Assembly (NCBI GenBank): GCA_023268965.1
Contig: JALRJE010000091.1
Coordinates: 1-64,000 of the forward strand
Source: Crocinitomicaceae bacterium
GTDB lineage: Bacteria > Bacteroidota > Bacteroidia > Flavobacteriales_D > Crocinitomicaceae
Length of the DNA: 64,000 nt
Direction of reading: 5' to 3'
Shown: in pieces, positions 26,569 to 34,217 of the stretch
Position numbering within the stretch: position 1 is the stretch's first letter
Layout of the letters: each line of letters opens with the position of its first letter
Made by a program: the position numbers and the translations under genes
Notes under the pieces: generated by a model
What the model was told of the DNA's origin: nothing
Seen by the model: only the letters and a program-made list of their open reading frames with translations
Databases searched by the model: none

Positions 26569-26750
26569 AAATAAGGAGAGAAACAGGTAACTTCTTTTGC
26601 ATAGCAGTTGACATGCTGCTTGGAGAGGCAGTTTCATTTTCTAGTTTGATAAGAGTTTAATAGTTTTTGTCAACGTCCGAAAGGAATATGCAAAAGAGGT
26701 TCCTGTCCTTATTACTTATCACGTACCACTCAGACAGTTTTGTCTACTAC
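26569..26750 (+). ncRNA. ssrS: 6S RNA-like structured small RNA (6S-Flavo type candidate)
   Basis: No protein is encoded here, yet the two ends of the stretch pair over a long distance. AACTTCTTTTGCATA (26589-26603) pairs with TATGCAAAAGAGGTT (26687-26701); ACAGG with CCTGT and AAGG with CCTT extend the stem outward with small bulges. Inside, GTTGACA (26607-26613) pairs with TGTCAAC (26668-26674), CTGC/GCAG forms a hairpin at 26616-26631, and a small AGACA/TGTCT hairpin follows at 26732-26745. A long closing stem, a large internal open region and a standalone terminator are what 6S RNA looks like; it sequesters RNA polymerase by mimicking an open promoter. tmRNA, RNase P and SRP RNA signatures are absent. 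Identity is an inference from fold and context. Confidence 0.5.
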
Positions 26751-26754
26751 TAGG

Positions 26755-26782
26755 AAAAGGGCTACTTGTTAGCCCTTTTTTT
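26755..26782 (+). terminator. Rho-independent terminator shared by the 6S-like RNA and the convergent cyclase gene
   Basis: AAAAGGGCTA (26755-26764) and TAGCCCTTTT (26770-26779) form a perfect 10-bp stem with a 5-nt loop, followed by TTT on the plus strand and preceded by A-runs, so it can act in both directions. The cyclase stop codon (26769-26771) lies within it. Confidence 0.85.
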
Positions 26783-27521
26783 CTTGCAGCTTATAAAGCA
26801 GTGGTCTGCTGGGGCTCGCATCATTACAAAAGTTAGCCACCTGTAATTCCAAAATATATTCACCATCACTTATTGTACTATCTACAAAAACTAGTTCAGT
26901 AATGGTGCGGTCTTTTCTAGGTTGTTGCGGGTAGTTCCAAAAGGCATGATGAAAAGCGAGTACACCTGCATCCTCCTCCCTATCTACAGATGGCGTATCA
27001 ACTAAAAAATGCTTGACTTCTAATTGATTCAAAAGGTCAACTACCCCTACATCAAAATAACAAGGGTTTGTTCCGGAGTAATTGTTGCTTTTTTTCTCTG
27101 AAAGATTGGGCAATGTTCTGATGACGACCGCTTCGGTAAAACCAAGCGTCAATAATTTTTCTAATTGATCTGCAAATACCACTCGATCGCCATTTGCCAA
27201 TACGCGAGGTGTAACACTCATTAAACTCGCTTTAAAAAAATAGTCCGAAAACACCTCATTCACCGGAAATATCTCACAGCTAATATGACCATAAGACTCG
27301 GTATGTGTGCCGTGTCCATGCGGATTAAAATAGACATCCCGAAAATTGACCGCCCCTCCTTCGGCTATACTGCCAATAAAACCATTTGCGCGCACGGGTT
27401 CTATGCGGGGTGCTTCTACATACCATGCTCTTGGATTCTCTTTTGTTGCGCTCAAAGGCAAAGAAAGATCGAAAGCGGTATTCGTATCGATAAATTGCTG
27501 AGGGTTGAGGTAAAAAATCAT
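26769..27521 (-). CDS. cyclase family protein (kynurenine formamidase-like hydrolase)
   Basis: The protein (250 residues from ATG at 27521) contains the cyclase/KynB-type metal-binding signature in the form NPHGHGTHTESYGHI (the family pattern is HxGTHxDxPxH), preceded by an aromatic-rich N-terminus (WYVEAPRIEPVRANGF) and followed by the conserved HFLVDTPSVDREEDAG and HHAFW regions, which hold other active-site residues. Members hydrolyse N-formylkynurenine or related amides using a divalent metal. No other tryptophan-degradation gene is in the window, so the substrate is open. The frame begins further upstream at 27554, but a TATTTTTA element at 27526-27533 favours 27521. Confidence 0.82.
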   Translation of the reverse strand: MIFYLNPQQFIDTNTAFDLSLPLSATKENPRAWYVEAPRIEPVRANGFIGSIAEGGAVNFRDVYFNPHGHGTHTESYGHISCEIFPVNEVFSDYFFKASLMSVTPRVLANGDRVVFADQLEKLLTLGFTEAVVIRTLPNLSEKKSNNYSGTNPCYFDVGVVDLLNQLEVKHFLVDTPSVDREEDAGVLAFHHAFWNYPQQPRKDRTITELVFVDSTISDGEYILELQVANFCNDASPSRPLLYKLQEKKG

Positions 27522-27525
27522 AGAG

Positions 27526-27551
27526 TAAAAATAGTGCTTTTCGTATCTTTG
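27526..27551. promoter_or_regulatory. back-to-back -7 elements for the cyclase (-) and glycyl-tRNA synthetase (+) genes
   Basis: On the plus strand TATCTTTG (27544-27551) is an exact TAnnTTTG match that ends 5 bases before the glyS ATG. On the minus strand TATTTTTA (27533-27526; last base differs from consensus) ends 4 bases before the cyclase ATG. With initiation about 4 nt after the element, both transcripts would be leaderless or nearly so, and the two polymerase footprints overlap. Confidence 0.55.
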
Positions 27552-27556
27552 CAACT

Positions 27557-29104
27557 ATGGAAGCACAAAAAGACCGCCTTAAAGACCTCATTTCACACGC
27601 CAAAGAGTACGGATTCGTATTCCCATCCTCAGAAATTTACGACGGGCTTGCCGCCACCTATGACTACGGCCAGTTGGGTGCAGAACTCAAAAACAACATC
27701 AAGACCTATTGGTGGAAGGCCATGGTTCAGCTACACGAAAACATCGTAGGCCTCGACTCCGCTATTTTCATGCACCCAACCACTTGGAAGGCTTCAGGGC
27801 ATGTCGATGCTTTCAATGACCCCCTAATAGACAACAAAGATTCCAAAAAACGCTACCGCGCTGATGTACTTTTAGAAGACCACATCGAAAAGATCCGTCA
27901 AAAGATCGTAAAGGAAGTCGAAAAAGGTCAAAAACGCTTCGGTGACGCTTTTGATGCCGAACAATTTAGGGCCACCAACCCGAATGTCTTGCGCAATCAA
28001 GAAAAAATTGCGCAAATAGAAGAGCGCATGAAAAATGCCCTCGAACAAAACGACCTCGAAGGTGTACGCCAGCTCATCATCGACCTCGAAATCGTTTGCC
28101 CTATTTCTGGTTCTAAAAATTGGACAGAAGTCCGTCAGTTTAACCTGATGTTCTCCACAGAACTCGGGTCAGTAGCTGGTGACGCCAGCACTATATACTT
28201 ACGTCCAGAAACCGCTCAGGGTATTTTTGTCAACTTCTTGAATGTTCAGAAATCTGGCCGCATGAAAATCCCATTTGGCATTGCCCAAATTGGAAAAGCG
28301 TTCAGAAACGAAATTGTTGCCCGCCAATTTATTTTCCGCATGCGCGAATTCGAACAAATGGAAATGCAATTTTTTGTACGCCCAGGCGAAGAAATGAAAT
28401 GGTACGACTACTGGAAAAACATGCGCACCAAATGGCACCAAAACTTGGGTTTAGGGGCAGAACGCTACCGTTTCCACGACCACCTCAAATTGGCCCACTA
28501 CGCCAATGCAGCCTGCGACATCGAATACAACTTCCCGATGGGCTTCAAAGAACTAGAAGGAATCCATTCCCGTACCGACTTTGACCTCAAACAACACGAA
28601 CAACACTCAGGCAAAAAGCTCCAATTTTTTGATCCTGAGCTCAACCAAAGTTATGTTCCTTATGTCGTAGAAACTTCAGTAGGTCTTGACCGCATGTTTT
28701 TAGCCGTCTTGAGTGCCGCTTATCAAGAAGAAGCATTGGCAGATGGCTCTGAGCGCGTGGTACTCAAAATTCCTGCTGTGCTGGCTCCCTACAAAGCAGC
28801 CATTCTGCCGCTCATCAAAAAAGACGGCTTGCCAGAAAAGGCCCGTGAAATCATGGCCCAATTGCAGCTCGAATACAGCGTCCAATACGACGAAAAAGAT
28901 TCAATTGGCAAGCGCTACCGACGCCAAGATGCCATTGGCACGCCTTTTTCCATAACCGTTGACCACCAAACCCTAGAAGACAACACCGTTACCATCCGGG
29001 ACCGCGACACCATGAACCAAGAGCGCATTGCCATCTCAGCGCTCGAAAACGTCATTGCTGACAAAGCGAGTTGGAAACGCGTGCTTGCTGATTTGATATC
29101 GTGA
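27557..29104 (+). CDS. glyS: glycine--tRNA ligase (dimeric class II type)
   Basis: The 515-residue protein is the alpha2-type glycyl-tRNA synthetase found in Bacteroidota, unlike the alpha2beta2 enzyme of E. coli. Class II signatures are RPETAQGIFVNFLNV, motif 2 in GIAQIGKAFRNEIVARQFIFRMREFEQMEMQFF and motif 3 around SVGLDRMFLAVL; the C-terminal anticodon-binding domain spans about residues 400-515 (VLAPYKAAILPLIKKDGL, YSVQYDEKDSIGKRYRRQDAIGTPF). A charged insertion rich in Lys/Glu occupies about 100-180. The start is fixed by the family N-terminus (LISHAKEYGFVFPSSEIY) and the promoter just upstream. Confidence 0.96.
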   Translation: MEAQKDRLKDLISHAKEYGFVFPSSEIYDGLAATYDYGQLGAELKNNIKTYWWKAMVQLHENIVGLDSAIFMHPTTWKASGHVDAFNDPLIDNKDSKKRYRADVLLEDHIEKIRQKIVKEVEKGQKRFGDAFDAEQFRATNPNVLRNQEKIAQIEERMKNALEQNDLEGVRQLIIDLEIVCPISGSKNWTEVRQFNLMFSTELGSVAGDASTIYLRPETAQGIFVNFLNVQKSGRMKIPFGIAQIGKAFRNEIVARQFIFRMREFEQMEMQFFVRPGEEMKWYDYWKNMRTKWHQNLGLGAERYRFHDHLKLAHYANAACDIEYNFPMGFKELEGIHSRTDFDLKQHEQHSGKKLQFFDPELNQSYVPYVVETSVGLDRMFLAVLSAAYQEEALADGSERVVLKIPAVLAPYKAAILPLIKKDGLPEKAREIMAQLQLEYSVQYDEKDSIGKRYRRQDAIGTPFSITVDHQTLEDNTVTIRDRDTMNQERIAISALENVIADKASWKRVLADLIS

Positions 29105-29997
29105 AACAATTCTTTCTCGCGCTTTTCTTAGTATTTTTTTTGAATAGCCTTCAAGGGCAATTCATTCTCAATCAAGAAGGTCAAGCATTTGGAACAACCC
29201 CCTTTTTCAATGCAGAGCTGATTGCAGCCCAACACATCAAAACCATTGAAGGGTTCTATACCTATAAAAAAGGGAATGAGGCGTTCAAACCAAGCCTTGA
29301 CGCCTTTAGCTACCGTTTTAACGCCTCTGGGCAACTCATTTCCAGTTTGGAAATACGACAAAAAGGTTCCGTCAAGGATACCCTATTTCATCATTATGCC
29401 TACCATACCGACGGCAAACTTAGCATGCACCGATTCTCCGCATATGGCGGTGCAATTTCAGAGCACTATGCGTACGATTCCATGCAACGCCTAGTCAGTA
29501 TGGCCTTGTACCGAGATGTCTTTGACCACCGCCAAGACTCACTGCTGTCCTCCTTCAAAATGCGCACCGAAACCTTACGCTATCACCAAGGAAATGGAGG
29601 AAACTACACCCGCTACAACAATTATCAGAAACCTTATTTAGAAGTCAGTTTAGAACATGACAACAACCAATTTTTAAAACGTAGTGTGGCCTATTACCGT
29701 ATTTCACAGCACAGTGAAACAACACTTTACACCTACAATCGAGAAGGCCTGCTTGCATCCAAAGCGTGCTACATAGACAGTGCACAGGTCGCCAAAGAAG
29801 AATGGCGTTATCGCTATGACCAATGGGGCAATTTAATCGAAATGCACCAATATGTGCATGGCGTTTTTCAAAAAGACTTCCAGATTATATATGACTACAA
29901 AACCGGATTTTTAGGCTCCGTCATCCAAAAAGAAAATGCAACAGACCAAATGAGCATATTGCGGTTTACAAACTATACCTACTTCTCTAGACCCTAA
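29101..29997 (+). CDS. secreted YD-repeat-like protein of unknown function
   Basis: The 298-residue product starts at a GTG overlapping the glyS stop (GTGA, 29101-29104) and has a signal peptide (KQFFLALFLVFFLNSLQGQF). The rest is a series of antiparallel-strand units with aromatic/charged patterns such as YAYHTDGKLSMHRFS, YAYDSMQRLVSMALY, YTYNREGLLASKACY and YRYDQWGNLIEMHQY, which resemble the YD repeats of RHS-type proteins: a Y-x-Y-D/N-x-x-G-x-L pattern recurring about every 25-50 residues. No catalytic motif is seen. It is probably periplasmic or outer-membrane-attached. It is not part of a toxin cassette as far as the neighbours show. Confidence 0.7.
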   Translation: MKQFFLALFLVFFLNSLQGQFILNQEGQAFGTTPFFNAELIAAQHIKTIEGFYTYKKGNEAFKPSLDAFSYRFNASGQLISSLEIRQKGSVKDTLFHHYAYHTDGKLSMHRFSAYGGAISEHYAYDSMQRLVSMALYRDVFDHRQDSLLSSFKMRTETLRYHQGNGGNYTRYNNYQKPYLEVSLEHDNNQFLKRSVAYYRISQHSETTLYTYNREGLLASKACYIDSAQVAKEEWRYRYDQWGNLIEMHQYVHGVFQKDFQIIYDYKTGFLGSVIQKENATDQMSILRFTNYTYFSRP

Positions 29998-30014
29998 AAT
30001 TGGTCGTTAAATTT

Positions 30015-30038
30015 TTCTTAAAAACTTATTTTTAAGAA
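30015..30038. repeat. perfect 10-bp AT-rich inverted repeat upstream of the Ig-repeat protein gene
   Basis: TTCTTAAAAA and TTTTTAAGAA are exact reverse complements separated by CTTA. It is followed at once by CTTTGG, part of GAACTTTG (30036-30043), a one-mismatch -7 element. It could be a weak terminator for the preceding gene or an operator covering the promoter of the next. Confidence 0.55.
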
Positions 30039-30079
30039 CTTTGGCATAGAATTTAGGCGAGTCAATTAAAATCAAAATT

Positions 30080-33000
30080 ATGAGAAAACTTTACACACTT
30101 CTTCTCTTCGTACTTACCATTCAGATCGCAAACGCGCAACAAGTCGATTATAATTCTTCGAAATGGTTCTGGGGGCTCAATTACGGCGGCACCTGGCACA
30201 GCACAGATCTTGCACATGAACGCTACAACGGCTGGGGCCTTACGCTAGGGCGTTCTTACAATTACGATTATGGCCAAAACTTGTCTTTTGACTTGAGAGG
30301 CCGTTTTTTGTCAGGTGAATGGTATGGGCAGTCTGATGCATTGACCCAATTGACAAGCAGTGTTAACCCTGCTTTAGGTGCTCTTTATTCAAACAATGCC
30401 AATTATGTTCATAATTTTCGCTCCGATATCCGCGAACTCGACTTAGAACTCGTCATACACGCTGGTCGTTTGCGCGAGCGCACAGGTTGGGATCCTTTTG
30501 TATTTGGCGGCTTAGGACTAACATGGCAACAAACTTGGACCGATGCCCTCCTCGACTCGACTTTTAGTACTTATGACTATACTAGTTTAGATCCTCAACA
30601 ACCTGTACAACAACAGCTCATCGGCGTACTCGACGACATCTATGAGACCAGACTTGACGGTCTACAGAGCAACGATTGGGCGGTGAATTGGATGCCGAGC
30701 CTAGGGTTCGGATTGGCCTACCACAAAGGCCGATTCAGCATTGGTGTAGAGCATAAAACCACGTTTACTATGGCCGATGCTTTTGACGGTCTTATTCAAA
30801 CGGATCCACGCCTCCGCAATGACTGGTATCACTACACCTCTGGTTTTTTTCAAATTCACTTTAAAAATAGAGCGCCTAGGCCTACTCCCATTCGAGAGAA
30901 CAACAATTCAATCAGCAACCAATCTCCGTTTATTCCAGATTGCTTGCAACCGAATGTTCAAGTTATTAATGGTCAAATCAATCCAATAACCGTTCAACAA
31001 TCTGTTTTCTTACTCAATGCCTCTATTAGTGGTCATTTGAACAATAATCAAGTTCAAATCTTACACAATGGCATGCAGCTCAACGGATTTAATTTCAATC
31101 CGAACAACGGACTTTTACAGCGCAGCATCAACTTGCTTCCTGGTAGCAACACCATTCGTGTCACCGCTTTCAATGACTGCGGTAGTGCTTTTGATCAAAT
31201 CACAATCAATTATGACGACTGCCTTAGTCCTCAACTTTTTTGGCTGCACCCAAGCGCACCAGGCACAACCACTAACCAAAATATTTTTTCACTCAATGCA
31301 CAATTAGTAGGCACTACCCAAAATGGTCAATTAGTTGTTTTGCACAATAACATTCCCATAGCGAATGCTCAACAAATAGGCAACACAATTAGTGCAAACC
31401 TGGTACTCACGCCTGGGCTCAATACTTTTCAAGTGCGCTATAGCAACGCTTGCGGCACCGCACAAATCAACAGCAGTATCAATTTCCAAAATTGCTTGGC
31501 GCCAATTATTACGGTTACAAGTCCGGTAATCAATACCACGCTCAACAATGCGGCATTGCGTCTTCGGGCAACAATTAGTCATGTCAGCAACAGGAACAAC
31601 ATTAAAGTTATCCTCAATGGGTTAGAACAAAATACATTTACGTTTAATCAGTCAGGGCAGTTGGAACTCAGTACGCAGTTGCTTTCGGGCAGCAATACCA
31701 TCACAATTACAGCAGCAAACGATTGTGGCTCAGACATCCAAACCTTCACTTATAATTTTAATGACTGCCAAGCACCCATCATTAGCCTTCAGGGTAATTT
31801 GAATAACGCTAACGCTAACAACCCAATTGTTGCTTCTAACCCCAATTTTACAGTATCCGCCACACTGCAATATATGCCAAGTCAAAATGGCTTGAGTATT
31901 ACCAATAATGGCGCTCCTGTTGCATTTGATTATACGAACGGTAATTTCAATTCCATTAACGGAAGCTTAAATGCTACGATCAATTTACAACCTGGTATAA
32001 ATCAGATTGTCATCAATGCAGTGCGTTCTTGCGGGCAAGCGACTCAAACTATCTTTGTGCGCTACGACAACTGTATAGCACCAGCTATTACTTTGATGCA
32101 ACCAACGGCGAGCGGAACCACTACAAGCAACCAAACGCTTGCACTAGTTGCCAATGTAAGTCAGGTCGCAACAAGCCAATCTATTCAGGTAATATGGAAT
32201 GGCACAAGTGTTCCTTTTAGCTGGACAAATAATCAAGTGACAAGCACCATCAGCCTTCAGCAAGGTAATAATGTGATTGAAATTCAAGCAACCAACGCTT
32301 GCGGTAATGACACAGAAAATTTAGTTATCAATCTTGTACAGTGTCAGGCACCACAAATTGCAGTGACTGCTACTATTCCTAACGGCACAAACACAAGTCA
32401 TTCTTCGTTGAACTATACGGCAACACTGACCAACACCTTAGCCAATCAAATTCAACTTACTGTAAATGGCCAAGCGCAAAATTACAGCTTCGCTAATAAC
32501 CAAGTCAGTGCTGCAATCACCCTACAACCCGGTGACAACCTGATTCAATTAATTGCAACGAACGCATGTGGTCGGGCTATCGAAAATTGGCATGTCAATT
32601 ACGAACAGTGTACTGCACCGCAAATTAGCAATACGCGCCCACAGACCAACCTTCAAAATGCAGAACAGCAAATCAATGTAAGTGCACAACTTATAGGCAT
32701 CACAAACCCCAATGAAATTAGTTTGCTTGTCAATGGCGCCCCAAGTGTCTTCAATTTCTTGAACGGGCTCTTTTCTGCAACGCAACAATTACAGCCCGGA
32801 GAAAACACGCTTGCATTGAGTGTGACCAACAATTGCGGCTCTGCCGTACATGTCTGGACCTTCAATTACCAACCTTGCGTGAGTCCGCAAATTGCACTAG
32901 CCAACCCAGCACTCAATGGAAGCACGGTCAATAGTGCAGCTTTACAACTCAGTGCACAAGTGACCGCCCTTACTGCAGCCCAACTTACCTTATCCTTGAA

Positions 33001-34141
33001 TGGGCAAAGCGGGCAACCATTCACCCTTCAAAATCAAAACTTCAGTGCAGCACTCAACCTTCAAAGTGGTCCCAATATTATTGTCATTCAAGGCAAAAAC
33101 GCATGTGAGCGCACCAGTCAAACCCTTCACATCAATTACACACCTTGTGTTCAACCTGGAGTTCAAATAACGAGTCCGGCAGCGGGCTTATTTGGTGTAA
33201 GCAATCCGAACATCATTGTAACTGCAACAGTTGATCAAATTACAGACCTATCAGAAGTTCAGGTCTTCAACAATGGTGTGGCTCTGATAGGTGCTGCGCT
33301 TGTCGGAAACCAATTGAGTATGCCAATCATTTTGCAAGCTGGCATCAATAATATTGTAATCACCGTTACCAATAATTGTGGTACGGCCTCTCAAAACCGA
33401 GAAATACGCTACGAGCCTTGTGCGGTACCTGAGGTTGTGTACAATATGGGGCCTAACAACCAAACCGTAAGTCAGCCGGTATTTACATACCAAGCGCAAG
33501 TATTAAATTATACGGCCAGTACTTTGATTACGCTCTCAATCAATGGTCTTGTCGTGACCGGCTACAGCAATAATTTAGGTAATCTTGTAGCTGAACTTGG
33601 TCTTAACGTTGGCCAGAATAATATTCAAATAAGTGCAACTAATGACTGTGGTACCTTGACGGATAGTTATCTGGTCATCTATGATGGTGCAGGTGGTGCA
33701 GGGATCAATGCACGGCCTAGTGGAAACCAACAACAGAATAGCAAGCCTTCCTTCAACAATACACCCAATAAAGTAAATGTTCCGGCTCCGGTTACACCAA
33801 AACCCGTTGCACCCAAACCAACACCAGCGCCCACTACACCTAAACCTGTTGCTCCCAAACCAACACCAGCGCCCACTACACCTAAACCAGTTGCACCCAA
33901 GCCAACACCAGCGCCCGTCACACCCAAACCGGCTGTACCCAAACCAGCACTCAAACCTGTTGTAACAAAACCGGTTGCACCCAAACCAGCACCCAAACCT
34001 GTTGTAACCAAACCGGTTGCACCCAAACCAACAAAACCGGTTGCACCAAAGCCTTCAACACCTAAACAGGGTGGCAATGCAGCAGATCCAAAAACAAACA
34101 AAACAAATGAAAATACCAACGTAAAAGGAGGAGGTCGTTAG
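30080..34141 (+). CDS. large surface protein: beta-barrel-like N-terminus, ten Cys-bracketed Ig-like repeats, Pro/Lys-rich tail
   Basis: The 1353-residue protein has a signal peptide (RKLYTLLLFVLTIQIANAQ). Residues about 20-270 look like an outer-membrane barrel (alternating aromatic strands, LSFDLRGRFLSGEWYGQ, IRELDLELVIHAGRL, FQIHFKNR). From about 287 to 1205 come ten repeats of roughly 90 residues, each beginning with Cys (as in DDCLSP, QNCLAP) and ending with N-x-C-G plus a strand; the core pattern is NG-x3-5-F then LxxGxN-x-I-x-I-xAxNxCG, an Ig-like sandwich. Each repeat so carries two Cys, a likely disulfide. Residues 1236-1330 are TPKPVAPKPTPAP-type repeats (42-bp DNA unit), followed by a polar end. 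Homologues by domain type occur in Bacteroidota; the function is unknown, adhesion or envelope spanning being guesses. Confidence 0.75.
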   Translation: MRKLYTLLLFVLTIQIANAQQVDYNSSKWFWGLNYGGTWHSTDLAHERYNGWGLTLGRSYNYDYGQNLSFDLRGRFLSGEWYGQSDALTQLTSSVNPALGALYSNNANYVHNFRSDIRELDLELVIHAGRLRERTGWDPFVFGGLGLTWQQTWTDALLDSTFSTYDYTSLDPQQPVQQQLIGVLDDIYETRLDGLQSNDWAVNWMPSLGFGLAYHKGRFSIGVEHKTTFTMADAFDGLIQTDPRLRNDWYHYTSGFFQIHFKNRAPRPTPIRENNNSISNQSPFIPDCLQPNVQVINGQINPITVQQSVFLLNASISGHLNNNQVQILHNGMQLNGFNFNPNNGLLQRSINLLPGSNTIRVTAFNDCGSAFDQITINYDDCLSPQLFWLHPSAPGTTTNQNIFSLNAQLVGTTQNGQLVVLHNNIPIANAQQIGNTISANLVLTPGLNTFQVRYSNACGTAQINSSINFQNCLAPIITVTSPVINTTLNNAALRLRATISHVSNRNNIKVILNGLEQNTFTFNQSGQLELSTQLLSGSNTITITAANDCGSDIQTFTYNFNDCQAPIISLQGNLNNANANNPIVASNPNFTVSATLQYMPSQNGLSITNNGAPVAFDYTNGNFNSINGSLNATINLQPGINQIVINAVRSCGQATQTIFVRYDNCIAPAITLMQPTASGTTTSNQTLALVANVSQVATSQSIQVIWNGTSVPFSWTNNQVTSTISLQQGNNVIEIQATNACGNDTENLVINLVQCQAPQIAVTATIPNGTNTSHSSLNYTATLTNTLANQIQLTVNGQAQNYSFANNQVSAAITLQPGDNLIQLIATNACGRAIENWHVNYEQCTAPQISNTRPQTNLQNAEQQINVSAQLIGITNPNEISLLVNGAPSVFNFLNGLFSATQQLQPGENTLALSVTNNCGSAVHVWTFNYQPCVSPQIALANPALNGSTVNSAALQLSAQVTALTAAQLTLSLNGQSGQPFTLQNQNFSAALNLQSGPNIIVIQGKNACERTSQTLHINYTPCVQPGVQITSPAAGLFGVSNPNIIVTATVDQITDLSEVQVFNNGVALIGAALVGNQLSMPIILQAGINNIVITVTNNCGTASQNREIRYEPCAVPEVVYNMGPNNQTVSQPVFTYQAQVLNYTASTLITLSINGLVVTGYSNNLGNLVAELGLNVGQNNIQISATNDCGTLTDSYLVIYDGAGGAGINARPSGNQQQNSKPSFNNTPNKVNVPAPVTPKPVAPKPTPAPTTPKPVAPKPTPAPTTPKPVAPKPTPAPVTPKPAVPKPALKPVVTKPVAPKPAPKPVVTKPVAPKPTKPVAPKPSTPKQGGNAADPKTNKTNENTNVKGGGR
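33788..34060 (+). repeat. 42-bp tandem repeats encoding Pro/Lys-rich tail
   Basis: A 42-bp unit coding for TPKPVAPKPTPAPT recurs about three times (33797-33930), then a related 42-bp unit coding for PVAPKPAPKPVVTK recurs about two times to 34020. Units differ mainly at third positions. Such arrays may vary in copy number between strains. Confidence 0.75.
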
Positions 34142-34153
34142 ACCTCCTTTTTT
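34126..34153 (+). terminator. Rho-independent terminator overlapping the end of the Ig-repeat gene
   Basis: GGAGGTC (34130-34136) pairs with GACCTCC (34141-34147) across GTTA and is followed by six T. The last codons (Gly-Gly-Arg-stop) are within the hairpin. Confidence 0.88.
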
Positions 34154-34217
34154 GTAGCGAATTACTTGGGGCTCTGCTCAAATCTTCCTATATTCGCAAT
34201 CTTAAAATCGAATATAA

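Noticed and set aside
26569-26750. tmRNA, RNase P RNA or SRP RNA in the folded intergenic stretch
   Set aside because: It is too short for tmRNA and RNase P, has no tag-peptide frame or acceptor-like end, and lacks the conserved GGAA-loop context of SRP RNA; 6S-like is the better fit.
33679-34119. Gly/Leu-rich ORF on the minus strand
   Set aside because: It is the antisense shadow of the Pro/Lys repeats of the Ig-repeat protein, whose frame is well supported.
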